Shown here: piece by piece, positions 1-7,477 of the stretch | Numbering within the stretch: position 1 is the first letter of the stretch | Layout of the letters: each line of letters starts with the position of its first letter | Source of the DNA: JACDBD01 sp050743385 | Lineage (GTDB): Bacteria; Actinomycetota; Acidimicrobiia; IMCC26256; JACDBD01 | Assembly: GCA_050743385.1 (NCBI GenBank) | Contig: JBOGFJ010000089.1 | Span: 1-43,823, forward strand | Direction: 5' to 3' | Length of the DNA stretch: 43,823 nt | Program-made: the position numbers and the translations under genes | Notes under the pieces: model-generated | The model's database searches: none | Told to the model about the DNA's origin: nothing | Seen by the model: the letters and a program-made list of their open reading frames with translations, nothing else

Positions 1-400
1 CCACGGCCTTGACGTCGTCGGGCCGCAGCGTCGCCAACCAGAGGGCCAGGCCGCCGCCGACGCAGAACCCGGTGACGCCGACGCCGTCGCCGGTGACGGC
101 CTCGTGCCCCTTCATGTAGTCGATCGCGCCCGCCATGTCCTTGGCGGCCTGCTCGATGTTGAGCGCCATCATCAGCTGACCGGCTTCGTCCTCGGCGGTG
201 GTCTGCTTCCCGCGGTAGAGGTCGGGCGCGAGGGCGACGAGTCCCTCGTCGGCCAGGCGGTCGCAGACCTCTTTGATCTGCTGGTTGAGGCCCCACCATT
301 CCTGGATGACCACGACACCGGGGCCCGACGCCGATGCGGGCACGGCGAGATAGCCGGTGCCGGTCGTGCCGTTGCTCGGGAACTCGACCATCTCGCCCAT
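1..400 (-). CDS. Dienelactone hydrolase family protein (3' part outside window)
   Basis: The minus-strand reading frame starts at the ATG at 400 and runs off the left edge, so only about 133 N-terminal residues are visible. They begin MGEMVEFPSNG and contain VVVIQEWWGLNQQIK and the nucleophile elbow GFCVGGG, where the Cys takes the place of the Ser of other alpha/beta hydrolases. This is the dienelactone hydrolase family signature, whose members hydrolyse dienelactone or related esters in the cytoplasm. No signal peptide is seen. The catalytic Asp and His lie beyond the window. The true substrate cannot be told; many family members are not part of a catechol pathway. Confidence 0.9.
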   Translation of the reverse strand, partial: MGEMVEFPSNGTTGTGYLAVPASASGPGVVVIQEWWGLNQQIKEVCDRLADEGLVALAPDLYRGKQTTAEDEAGQLMMALNIEQAAKDMAGAIDYMKGHEAVTGDGVGVTGFCVGGGLALWLATLRPDDVKAV

Positions 401-432
401 ACATGTCTCCTTCCTCGTCGGCCTCTTCGTAC

Positions 433-894
433 TCAGTACGCGCCTCCGAGCTTCGAATGGTCCCAGCTGACGACCTTCCCGGGCTTCACCACCACGACGA
501 CCCGCTTCGAACCCATGGCGCGCACACCCTCACGCACCGCGTCGTTGTCGAGCGGGCCCCAGTACCGCTCGTAGACGGCCTCGCCGTAGCTGACGATCTC
601 GTCGCGTTCCTCGACGAGCTCGGCGTGCCCGCTGATCGAAACGCCCCGCAGCTCCTCGTAACGGTCGCCCGTGGCCACCAGCACCGTCAGGCGCGGGTCG
701 CGTCGCAGGTTCACGATCTTCTGCGACTTCGCGTACGTCCAGAAGGCGAGACGTCCGTCACGCACCGCGTACCACATCGTCACGAGATGGGGTGTGCCGT
801 CGGCATTGATCGAGGCGACCTGGAGATCGCGCCCGTCCTCGAGGAAGGTGCGGATCTCGTCGTCGGTCATCCGGATCTGGTCGCGTCTGCTCAT
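433..894 (-). CDS. PPOX-class F420/FMN-dependent flavoenzyme (pyridoxamine 5'-phosphate oxidase-like)
   Basis: A 153-residue split-barrel protein starting MSRRDQIRMTDDEIRTFL. It carries the family pattern LQVASINADGTPHLVTMWYAV followed by LAFWTYAKSQKIVNLRRDPRLTVLV and GVSISGHAELV, which in actinobacterial PPOX enzymes lines an F420 or FMN pocket. Such proteins reduce or oxidise small molecules or bind cofactors; the exact substrate is unknown here. The open frame continues far upstream without a stop, but that extension is the antisense shadow of the next two genes, so I start at the ATG at 894. It reads in the same direction as the dienelactone hydrolase gene 33 bases downstream and may be cotranscribed. 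Confidence 0.85.
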   Translation of the reverse strand: MSRRDQIRMTDDEIRTFLEDGRDLQVASINADGTPHLVTMWYAVRDGRLAFWTYAKSQKIVNLRRDPRLTVLVATGDRYEELRGVSISGHAELVEERDEIVSYGEAVYERYWGPLDNDAVREGVRAMGSKRVVVVVKPGKVVSWDHSKLGGAY

Positions 895-944
895 CCAAAT
901 GGCTCCCTCACCGCCGCGGAGCCTATCTGCCTCGACTCCCGCGC

Positions 945-950
945 TACCTT
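945..950 (+). promoter_or_regulatory. -10 box (TACCTT) of a leaderless GTG gene
   Basis: TACCTT matches the TANNNT core of an actinobacterial -10 element and ends 7 bases before the GTG at 958, so transcription would begin at or next to the start codon. No clear -35 element is seen. Confidence 0.4.
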
Positions 951-957
951 CTCGCTC

Positions 958-1437
958 GTGCCGAGCAACCCGGATCCGTCGCTCAAGCTCACGAGCTCGA
1001 AGGGCGTGACCCGCACGCTCGACGACTGGTCGACGATCTTCCACCTGTGTCTCGTCATCCTGCCGGCGCGCCCGGAGGCGAGCGCGTGGCTCCCCGTCGC
1101 CCGTCGCCTCTTCCGCACCTTCGGCGATGCCGACTGCCACACCGCGTACTGCGTTGCCGGACCGGAGGAGGTCGCACGACGCATCGTGGGCGACGCCGAG
1201 AACGAGTCGATCCTGTTCGTCGACCCCGACGGTGCCCTCGTGCGCAGCTTGCACCTCGAGCGTCTGCCCGCCTTCGTGCACCTGCGCCAGGACACCACGC
1301 TCGTGGCCGCCGCCGAGGGCTGGGACCCCAGAGAGTGGCAACGGGTCGCGCGGGCAGTGGGCAAGTCGCTCGCCTGGACGGTGCCCGAGGTGGCGGGACC
1401 GGGCGACCCGGCGAAGACGGCGGGCTGGCCGGTCTGA
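958..1437 (+). CDS. Conserved hypothetical protein, possible thioredoxin-like fold
   Basis: A 159-residue cytoplasmic protein beginning VPSNPDPSLKLTSSKGVTR. The part FHLCLVILPARPEASAWLPVARRLF followed by a beta-strand-like stretch ESILFVDPDGALVRSLHLERLPAFVHL resembles a thioredoxin or redoxin fold (a strand, a helix, then the cis-Pro region LPAFV). No CxxC is present, so if the fold is right it is not a disulfide reductase. I do not recognise a precise family. The start is the GTG at 958, placed 7 bases after a -10-like TACCTT box; the longer open frame upstream is antisense to the PPOX gene. The divergent PPOX gene starts 63 bases away, so the two promoters share this gap. Confidence 0.7.
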   Translation: MPSNPDPSLKLTSSKGVTRTLDDWSTIFHLCLVILPARPEASAWLPVARRLFRTFGDADCHTAYCVAGPEEVARRIVGDAENESILFVDPDGALVRSLHLERLPAFVHLRQDTTLVAAAEGWDPREWQRVARAVGKSLAWTVPEVAGPGDPAKTAGWPV

Positions 1438-1597
1438 GCCGAGCGGTCGTCGCCAATGCTGGCGTCGCTGGGGGGTGCGGTCTAGGGTGACCGTGGCCCG
1501 CACGTCATCACGCATGGCGTACGGGCGTTGTTGTAGCCCCCAGGGCGTTCGCGACCCCGACCGACGGCACAACGAGCGAACAGGGAGTCTCCCCTCG

Positions 1598-2686
1598 GTG
1601 AACCTCCGGCTTGCCCGATTGCTGCCGATCCTGGTCGTCGCCGCGATTGCACCGGTGCTCGTCGCCACGCCCTCGGGCGGCGCCCCGATCGACGACCTCC
1701 GCGAGCAGGCGAGGCAGCTCACCACCGATCTCGAGGAGAACGGTGCCAAGGTGGCGGCGCTCGGCGAGAAGCTCAACGCCGCCCAGATCCGTCTCGACGA
1801 GGCGCAGGCAAAGATCGACGACTCCCAGACGCGCATCGCGGCCTCCGAGGGGCGTATCCGCGAGCTCAAGCTGCTCATCGCGGCGCGCGCCGCCGCGGCG
1901 TACCGCACGGCCGGGACCGACGGTCCGCTCGACGTGATCGACGCCGAGGACGCGAACGACGCCGGCGCGCGCTCGAAGTACACCGACAGCGCCGCCGCGA
2001 GGGACGACGCGCTCGTCGACGACCTCGCTGCCGCGAAGCAAGACCTCGAGCACGAGCGCACCGTGGCGGAGCAAGCCCGGCAGGGAGCGCACGAGGAGCG
2101 CGACGGGCTCGAGGCCGCCAAGGCCGACGCCGATGCGGCCGCCGCCGAGCAGGAGCGGCTCCTCGCAGAGGTCGAAGGTGAGATCGCCGACCTCGTCGCC
2201 GAGGAGCAGGCCCGGCGCGAGGCGGAGCTGGCCGCCGCCACACCGGCCCCCGCGCCGGCACCGACACCGCCACCGAGCGCGGGCGGGGACGGAGGCGGCA
2301 ACCAGAACACGACCCCCGCGCCCGCCCCACCGCCGTCGGGCCATGGCGGCGCGAGCGCGGCCGTGGGCTACGCGTGGGCACAGGTGGGCAAGCCCTACTG
2401 CTACGCCGGTACCGGCCCGGCCTGCTACGACTGCTCCGGCCTCACGATGATGGCCTGGGCCCAGGGCGGCGTCTCCATGCCGCACTACTCGGGCGCGCAG
2501 GGCTCGATGTTCCCGGCGGTTCCGGTCAGCCAGCTGCAGCCGGGCGACCTCATCACCACCAGCAGCTGGAGCGCGCACGTGGGCATCTGGGTGGGCGGCG
2601 GGTACGTCCACGCCACCCACACGGGCGACTTCATCAAGTTCGTCAGCGGGAGCGGCTCGGTCGTCGCCGCCGTGCGGCCCGGCTGA
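1598..2686 (+). CDS. Secreted NlpC/P60 peptidoglycan endopeptidase with N-terminal coiled coil
   Basis: A 362-residue cell-wall hydrolase of the RipA/CwlO layout. Residues 1-29 form a signal peptide (basic VNLRLARLL then a hydrophobic core ending before APIDD). Residues 30-210 are a long charged coiled coil rich in Ala, Glu and Asp, as in RipA-type proteins where it restrains the enzyme. A Pro/Ala/Thr-rich linker (215-250) leads to the NlpC/P60 domain (251-362), with catalytic Cys279 in YDCSGL, His327 in SAHVGIW and a third polar residue, His338 or His341. It should cut stem peptides of peptidoglycan, probably between D-Glu and the diamino acid, in the wall. The GTG start has GGGAG 8-12 bases upstream. 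The preceding 160-base gap has no riboswitch I can recognise. Confidence 0.92.
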   Translation: MNLRLARLLPILVVAAIAPVLVATPSGGAPIDDLREQARQLTTDLEENGAKVAALGEKLNAAQIRLDEAQAKIDDSQTRIAASEGRIRELKLLIAARAAAAYRTAGTDGPLDVIDAEDANDAGARSKYTDSAAARDDALVDDLAAAKQDLEHERTVAEQARQGAHEERDGLEAAKADADAAAAEQERLLAEVEGEIADLVAEEQARREAELAAATPAPAPAPTPPPSAGGDGGGNQNTTPAPAPPPSGHGGASAAVGYAWAQVGKPYCYAGTGPACYDCSGLTMMAWAQGGVSMPHYSGAQGSMFPAVPVSQLQPGDLITTSSWSAHVGIWVGGGYVHATHTGDFIKFVSGSGSVVAAVRPG

Positions 2687-2693
2687 GCGGGCC

Positions 2694-2699
2694 TACGCT
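2694..2699 (+). promoter_or_regulatory. -10 box (TACGCT) before selD
   Basis: TACGCT fits TANNNT and is separated by 6 bases from the selD GTG at 2706. It sits just after the stop codon of the NlpC/P60 gene, so selD could have its own leaderless transcript as well as readthrough from upstream. Confidence 0.4.
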
Positions 2700-2705
2700 G
2701 CGGTC

Positions 2706-3770
2706 GTGACGACCGCGGCCGCACCCGTCCGGCTCACGAGCTTCTCGCACGGCGCCGGGTGCGCCTGCAAGCTCGGCCCCGACGACCTGCGCACCGTCCT
2801 CGGGCTCGTCCGCGGGCTCGACGCGCCGGCTGATCCCGATCTGCTCGTCGGGTTCGACACCGCCGACGACGCCGCCGTCTACCGCCTGCGTCGCGATCTC
2901 GCGGTCGTCGTGACGACCGACTTCTTCACGCCGATCGTCGACGACGCCTACGACTGGGGTCGGATCGCCGCCGCCAACGCGCTCTCCGACGTGTACGCGA
3001 TGGGCGGGACGCCCCTGGTCGCGCTCAACCTCGTCGCATGGCCGCGCGTGGGTTTGGCCTTCGACCTGCTCGCGCGGGTGCTCGACGGCGGGGCCGACGT
3101 CGTGCGGGTCGCGGGCGCGCTCGTCGTCGGCGGCCATTCGATCGACGATGCCGAGCCGAAGTTCGGGCTCGCGGTCGTGGGGACCGTAGACCCCGAGCGC
3201 GTGCTCACGAACCGAGGCGCCCGCGCCGGCGACGTGCTCGTGCTGACGAAGCCCGTCGGGCTGGGAGTGATCTCGACCGCGGTGAAGCGCGACGCGGCGC
3301 CACGCGCGCTGGTCGACGAGGCCGTCCGCGTGATGACCACGCTCAACGACGGAGCCCGCGACGCCGCCCTCGAGCTCGGCGCGGCCGTCCACGCCGCCAC
3401 CGACGTGACGGGCTTCGGCTTCCTCGGCCATCTGCGCGAGATGCTGCTCGCATCGGGACTCGCCGCCGCGATCGACGCCGCGAACGTTCCCGTGATCGAC
3501 GGTGTCCGTGATCTGCTCGCGGTCGACACCGTCGCGGGGGGTACGCGACGGAACCACACGTTCGTCAGCGACAGCGTCGACTGGGGTGCGCTCCCCGAGC
3601 CGGAGCAGCTGCTCCTCGCCGACGCACAGACGTCGGGAGGCCTGTTGATCGCGGTCGCCTCCGAGCGGGCCGGCGCCCTGGTCGACGCGCTCGAGGCGCG
3701 CGGCACGCTCGCCGCCGCGACCGTGGGTCGGACGACCACCGGCCGGCCGGGCGACATCGTCGTCATCTGA
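2706..3770 (+). CDS. selD: Selenide, water dikinase (selenophosphate synthetase)
   Basis: A 354-residue protein that closely follows E. coli SelD in domain order. It makes selenophosphate from selenide and ATP, the selenium donor for selenocysteine, 2-selenouridine in tRNA, or selenium-containing molybdenum cofactors. The N-terminal glycine-rich segment is SFSHGAGCACKLG with the catalytic Cys19 and Lys22 both present; Cys rather than selenocysteine occupies the active site. Further signatures are DDAAVY, TTDFFTPIVDD (Mg-ATP binding Asp), GGHSIDDAEPKFGLAVVG, TDVTGFGFLGHL and QTSGGLL. It starts at a GTG 20 bases after the NlpC/P60 stop. None of selA, selB, selC, mnmH or other selenium genes is in the window, so the pathway it serves here is open. 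Confidence 0.96.
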   Translation: MTTAAAPVRLTSFSHGAGCACKLGPDDLRTVLGLVRGLDAPADPDLLVGFDTADDAAVYRLRRDLAVVVTTDFFTPIVDDAYDWGRIAAANALSDVYAMGGTPLVALNLVAWPRVGLAFDLLARVLDGGADVVRVAGALVVGGHSIDDAEPKFGLAVVGTVDPERVLTNRGARAGDVLVLTKPVGLGVISTAVKRDAAPRALVDEAVRVMTTLNDGARDAALELGAAVHAATDVTGFGFLGHLREMLLASGLAAAIDAANVPVIDGVRDLLAVDTVAGGTRRNHTFVSDSVDWGALPEPEQLLLADAQTSGGLLIAVASERAGALVDALEARGTLAAATVGRTTTGRPGDIVVI

Positions 3771-3870
3771 TCCGAACCACCGGTCCGGCGCCGCCGCACC
3801 GGGCCGGTTCCGTGGGGTCGAGGCAACCGAGCTCTACCCCGAGGTGCGACCCCGGCTCACGGGACAGCCC

Positions 3871-4869
3871 TCAGGGGATCACCAGCATCCCGAGGTCGGC
3901 TTCGAGCTGCGGTCGGGGCTTCGCGCCCAGCGACGCCCGCTCGAGGCGCCCGTTGCGGAAGAGGCCGATCATGGGGATGCTCTGCACCTCGTAGCGCTGC
4001 GCGATCTCGGGCTCCTCGTCGATGTTGACCTTCACGACCTTGTACGCGCCCTCGCGCATCACCGCGATCTGCTCGACGATCGGTGAGACCTGCCGGCAGG
4101 GTCCGCACCATTGCGCCCAGAAATCGACGATCACGGGAACGTCGCTGGCGAGCACCTCGGCGGCGAACGTCGCCGTCGTGACCGCCTGCACCGGGCTCTC
4201 GGGCGGATCCTCGGGAACGGCCTCCGACGGCTGCTCCCCGGCGCGTACCGCGTCGAGCCAGCCGCGCGCCTGCTGCACGCTCTCGAGCGCGACCTGGTGT
4301 GCCATCGGATACTCGGAGTAGACGACGGGCACACCGTGCGACTCGAGCTCGCGCGCGAGGTCGCGGCTGCGTTGCACCGGCACGAGCGGATCCTCGGTCC
4401 CGTGCTGCAGGAGCACCGGGAGCGTCTTGGCCGCCTGCCAGTCGACGTCGATCGCGTCGAGGCCCGGGAGAGCCGGGCTCATCGCCAGTACCGCCGCCGG
4501 CCGGGGTCGCTCGCTCCGCTGCAGCGCGAGCGCGAGGGTCATCCCCGCGCCCTGCGAGAAACCACCCACCACTGCCTCGTCGCGGGCGAGACCGTGCTCG
4601 GCGCAGCTTTCGTCGAGCAAGTCGTCGAGAGCCGCGAGGGAGTCGGCGAAGCCGGCGGCGTCGAAGGCGCCCGCGCCCGACCACTGGTACCAGGCGAACC
4701 CGGGCGGAGCCGACACCGGACCGCGGGGCAGAACCGTCGCAAAATGGCCGTCGGGGTCGAGGTACGCCAGCAGGCCGCCGAGGTCGCGCTCGTCGGTGCC
4801 GAGCCCGTGGACGAGGAGGAGCACGCGCTCGGGGCTGGCGCCCTTGACGACGTTGGTGATGAGGGTCAT
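3871..4869 (-). CDS. Carboxylesterase/phospholipase-thioredoxin fusion protein
   Basis: A 332-residue single frame with two full domains. Residues 1-210 are an alpha/beta hydrolase of the phospholipase/carboxylesterase type: oxyanion motif HGLGTDERDL, nucleophile Ser105 in GGFSQGAG, Asp160 in HGTEDPLVP and His191 in YPMAHQV. A Glu/Pro-rich linker (about 211-228) joins residues 229-332, a complete thioredoxin with WAQWCGPC (Cys255 and Cys258), NIDEEPEIAQ and the cis-Pro299 in QSIPM. No signal peptide is visible, so it should be cytoplasmic. The reading frame is uninterrupted and both domains have all catalytic residues. It could be a redox-linked esterase or simply two activities on one chain. 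It diverges from the GNAT gene at 4932; an ordinary separate thioredoxin is not in the window. Confidence 0.93.
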   Translation of the reverse strand: MTLITNVVKGASPERVLLLVHGLGTDERDLGGLLAYLDPDGHFATVLPRGPVSAPPGFAWYQWSGAGAFDAAGFADSLAALDDLLDESCAEHGLARDEAVVGGFSQGAGMTLALALQRSERPRPAAVLAMSPALPGLDAIDVDWQAAKTLPVLLQHGTEDPLVPVQRSRDLARELESHGVPVVYSEYPMAHQVALESVQQARGWLDAVRAGEQPSEAVPEDPPESPVQAVTTATFAAEVLASDVPVIVDFWAQWCGPCRQVSPIVEQIAVMREGAYKVVKVNIDEEPEIAQRYEVQSIPMIGLFRNGRLERASLGAKPRPQLEADLGMLVIP

Positions 4870-4931
4870 GGAGCGTCAGCGTACGAGGAAATGACACACC
4901 GAGACGACGGGACGCATGCAACCCTGGCGTG

Positions 4932-5480
4932 ATGGGCCTGGCGGTTCCCGACCTCGACGACGGCGTGGTGCGCCTGCGCCCGCCCGTGCCCGCAGACATC
5001 GACGGCGTCGTCGCGGTGTGCCAGGACGAGGAGGCCGCCCGGTTCACGACGATCCCCTGGCCGTACGAGCGCCACCACGCCGTCGAGTGGGTCGAGGAGT
5101 CGACCCGCTGCTGGGCCGAGGGCGTCCGCGCTTCGTTCGTCATCCTCGACGTGTCGACGGGCGAGGTCGTCGGCAACCTCGGGCTCGTGCGCCTCGAGCC
5201 CGACGGGAGCGTGGCCGAGGTCGGGTACCTCGTGAAGCGCACCGCCCGCGGCCGCGGCGTCGCGTCGCGGGCGGTGAAGCTCGTCGTGCCCTGGGTGCTG
5301 CGCGACCTCGGCTACCAGCGCCTGGAGCTGCAGACCGACGTGCGCAACGTCGCCTCCCAGCGCGTCGCCGAGAAGGCGGGGTTCCGCCGGAAGGGCGAGG
5401 TCGAGCCGCCGGAACGGTGCCGCGACCGCAGCCAGCGCATGGTCATGTTCGCCCTGACGTCCGCCGATCTCGACGGCTAA
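4932..5480 (+). CDS. GNAT family N-acetyltransferase (RimJ/RimL type)
   Basis: A 182-residue acetyltransferase using acetyl-CoA to modify an amine, as RimJ/RimL do with ribosomal protein N-termini. It begins MGLAVPDLDDGVVRLRPP, typical of this subfamily. The acetyl-CoA pyrophosphate loop is seen as RTARGRGVASRAVK, followed by LVVPWVLRDLGYQRLELQTDVRN and the closing VASQRVAEKAGFRRKGEV. A GTG lies directly before the ATG at 4932; either could be used. The target is not known. It is transcribed away from the esterase-thioredoxin fusion, with only 62 bases between the two starts. Confidence 0.87.
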   Translation: MGLAVPDLDDGVVRLRPPVPADIDGVVAVCQDEEAARFTTIPWPYERHHAVEWVEESTRCWAEGVRASFVILDVSTGEVVGNLGLVRLEPDGSVAEVGYLVKRTARGRGVASRAVKLVVPWVLRDLGYQRLELQTDVRNVASQRVAEKAGFRRKGEVEPPERCRDRSQRMVMFALTSADLDG

Positions 5481-5561
5481 CGACACGAAGCGGAGCGGGA
5501 CCCGGCGCGGAGTGCCGGCAGGCGAAGCGGAGCTGGCGCCAGGGACTAGCCTCCCGCGCGC

Positions 5562-6602
5562 ATGCGCCTCGGGATCAACTTCGGCTACCAGGACTGGGGC
5601 GCCGGTCTCCCCCAGGCGATCGAGCTCGCGCGTGAGGCCGACCGCCTCGGCTTCCACTCCGGGTGGACGGCAGAGGCGTACGGAACCGACTGCATCACGC
5701 CGCTCACGTGGCTGGCCGCCAGCACCGAACGGCTCAACGTGGGCTCGGCGATCATGCAGATGCCTGCCCGCACGCCGGCGATGACCGCGATGACCGCGGC
5801 CACGCTCGACCTCATGAGCGGGGGCCGGTTCCTCCTCGGCCTCGGCCTGTCAGGGCCGCAAGTGGTGGAGGGCTGGCACGGCCAGCGCTACGGCAAGCCG
5901 CTGGTGAAGACCCGCGAGTACGTCGAGATCGTGCGCACGATCCTGGCGCGCGAGGGGCCGCTCGAGCACCACGGGGAGCACTACGACATCCCGTTCAGCG
6001 GCCCGGCCGCGACCGGCTTGGGCAAGCCGCTCAAGATCATCGTGCACCCCCGGCGCGCCGACATCCCCGTGTACCTCGCCGCGATCGGGCCCAAGAACGT
6101 CGAGCTCGCGGCGGAGATCGCCGACGGCTGGCTCCCGATGTTCTTCTCGCCCTACCGCTTCAAGGACGCGTTCGGCGCCGCGCTCGACGCCGGGTTCGCG
6201 CGGGCCGGTGCCGGCAAGAGCCTCGACCGCTTCGACATCGCGCCGACCGTGACCGTGATCCTCGGCGACGACGTCGACACGCTGCGCGGCTTCGCGAAGC
6301 CGATGCTGGCGCTCTACGTCGGCGGCATGGGCGCGCGGGGCAAGAACTTCTACAACGACCTCGCCTCCCGCTACGGGTTCGAGGCCGCGGCCAAGGAGAT
6401 CCAGGACCTCTACCTCGACGGCAAGAAGCAGGAGGCCGCCGCGGCCGTGCCCGACGAGCTCGTCGACGAGATCTCGCTCATCGGCCCGAAGGAGCGCATC
6501 GCCGACCGCCTCGACGCCTGGCGCGACAGCGGCATCACCACCATGATTCTCGGCGCCGCCCAGCCCGAAGCGCTCCGCGTCATGGCCGAGCTGGTGCTCT
6601 GA
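5562..6602 (+). CDS. LLM class F420-dependent oxidoreductase
   Basis: A 346-residue luciferase-like (TIM-barrel) flavin or F420 enzyme. It begins MRLGINFGYQDWGAGLPQA and carries the family segments EADRLGFHSGWTAEAYGTDC, NVGSAIMQMPARTPAMTAMTAATLDLMSGGRF and LGLGLSGPQVVEGWHG, plus a C-terminal LIGPKERIADRLDAWRDSGITTMIL, which matches the F420-dependent subgroup of actinobacteria. These enzymes transfer hydride between reduced F420 and a substrate that sequence alone does not reveal. The ATG at 5562 has no Shine-Dalgarno; a TAGCCT box lies 9 bases upstream. The 81-base gap before it holds two copies of CGAAGCGGAGC (from about 5486 and 5523). Confidence 0.93.
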   Translation: MRLGINFGYQDWGAGLPQAIELAREADRLGFHSGWTAEAYGTDCITPLTWLAASTERLNVGSAIMQMPARTPAMTAMTAATLDLMSGGRFLLGLGLSGPQVVEGWHGQRYGKPLVKTREYVEIVRTILAREGPLEHHGEHYDIPFSGPAATGLGKPLKIIVHPRRADIPVYLAAIGPKNVELAAEIADGWLPMFFSPYRFKDAFGAALDAGFARAGAGKSLDRFDIAPTVTVILGDDVDTLRGFAKPMLALYVGGMGARGKNFYNDLASRYGFEAAAKEIQDLYLDGKKQEAAAAVPDELVDEISLIGPKERIADRLDAWRDSGITTMILGAAQPEALRVMAELVL

Positions 6603-6603
6603 C

Positions 6604-6657
6604 CGGAGTCTCGAGGCCCACGGGTCCGGAAACCGGACCCCACGGCCTCGAGTCTCG
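6604..6657. repeat. Dispersed palindrome A, copy 1 (terminator-like hairpin)
   Basis: A long inverted repeat between two convergent genes. Arms CTCGAGGCC (6610-6618) and GGCCTCGAG (6644-6652) enclose the inner arms GGGTCCGG and CCGGACCC around an AAA loop; the stretch between outer and inner arms is unpaired (CA/CG type). Read on the minus strand it matches the element at 35667-35714 over both arms, including the unpaired asymmetry, with only the loop differing. Placed between the LLM stop at 6602 and the convergent stop at 6668, it can act as a bidirectional terminator. Confidence 0.75.
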
Positions 6658-6667
6658 GTTCAGCGAG

Positions 6668-7477
6668 TCAGAACAGGAAGTTCATCTCGGCCACGATGCG
6701 GCGCCCGAGGGCGTCGTCGCCGGTGATGGTGACCGCGCCGCTGGCGAGGATCCCGTCGGGGTCGCCGCGGCCCATGCCGAGGCGGACGAGCGTGTCGACA
6801 CCCATGGTGAGCCGGACGGTGGGATGCGCGGGTGCCGTGTCGAGCGGCTTGGCCCGGCCACCGTCCATGACGATGTCGGTGGTGCGGCCGTCCCACGCGA
6901 ACACGACGGTGGCGCCGTCGGGGGGCTTCACCTTCTTCCCCACGACGAAGGGGAGCGCGCCCGTGACCCGGCCCAACGACAGCTCGGCCGCCGCGCCCTC
7001 GAGGTCGCCGGGAAGCTCGAGCGCGCGCCGGATGTCCTGCTCGTGCGCCCACGAGTCGAAGATCCGGAACGGGAGCAGGTCGCGAACCGTGCCCGGGCCC
7101 GCCGGCGTCCACGAGTCTGCGCCGAGGTCGTCGTGCGTCATCGCCCGCAGGTTCGCGATCCGCTCCGCAGTGACGGCGCGGAACTCGTCGAGCACCTCGG
7201 GCCCCGAGCGCGACCGCATGGCGTCGACCCAGACCTCGTTCGACCGACCGATGTCGTTCTTCACGTGGGGCAGGTCGGGCGGGGTGTGATCGGGGGCGGG
7301 CCTCCCCATGATCGACGACTCGATGCCGGCGATGTGGGCCACGTTGTCCTGCACGCTCCAGCCCGGGCACTCGGTCTCGGTCTTCCACTGCGCCTCGCTG
7401 AGCGTCGAGCAGAGCGCGTCGATCGAGCCCCACACTTCTTCGAGCGTGTCGACGAGCCGTTGGTCCTGATCGGTCAT
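6668..7477 (-). CDS. Mycothiol-dependent maleylpyruvate isomerase family protein
   Basis: A 269-residue protein of the actinobacterial DinB-fold group. The N-terminal half has the metal-site helices, with His in DNVAHIAGIE and His/Asp in DSWAHEQDIRRALELPG; the C-terminal half (about 190-269) is an SCP2-like domain ending in ITGDDALGRRIVAEMNFLF. Family members isomerise substrates with mycothiol as cofactor, but most are uncharacterised and some act as other transferases. Its ATG overlaps the stop of the upstream SCO6745-family gene by the sequence ATGA, so the two are translated together. The gene ends against the palindrome at 6604-6657. Confidence 0.85.
   Translation of the reverse strand: MTDQDQRLVDTLEEVWGSIDALCSTLSEAQWKTETECPGWSVQDNVAHIAGIESSIMGRPAPDHTPPDLPHVKNDIGRSNEVWVDAMRSRSGPEVLDEFRAVTAERIANLRAMTHDDLGADSWTPAGPGTVRDLLPFRIFDSWAHEQDIRRALELPGDLEGAAAELSLGRVTGALPFVVGKKVKPPDGATVVFAWDGRTTDIVMDGGRAKPLDTAPAHPTVRLTMGVDTLVRLGMGRGDPDGILASGAVTITGDDALGRRIVAEMNFLF

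Noticed and set aside
1438..1597. A c-di-AMP (ydaO-type) riboswitch before the NlpC/P60 gene
   Set aside because: Such riboswitches often precede cell-wall hydrolases in actinobacteria, but the conserved GGGGAACC-like core is not found in this gap.
433..2310. A 625-residue open frame on the minus strand
   Set aside because: Only its last 153 residues (PPOX protein) look like a real protein; the rest is Arg/Ala/Ser-rich antisense of the NlpC/P60 gene and the gene at 958.
2706..3770. Selenocysteine in SelD or in nearby redox proteins
   Set aside because: SelD has Cys19 and no in-frame UGA is needed; the thioredoxin, peroxiredoxin and other redox genes read through with Cys codons.
5481..5561. 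CGAAGCGGAGC direct repeats as a third copy of dispersed repeat B
   Set aside because: They resemble the GCGAGCGAAGCGAGCG part of repeat B only loosely, and the hairpin and GGTGGATGGCA end are absent.
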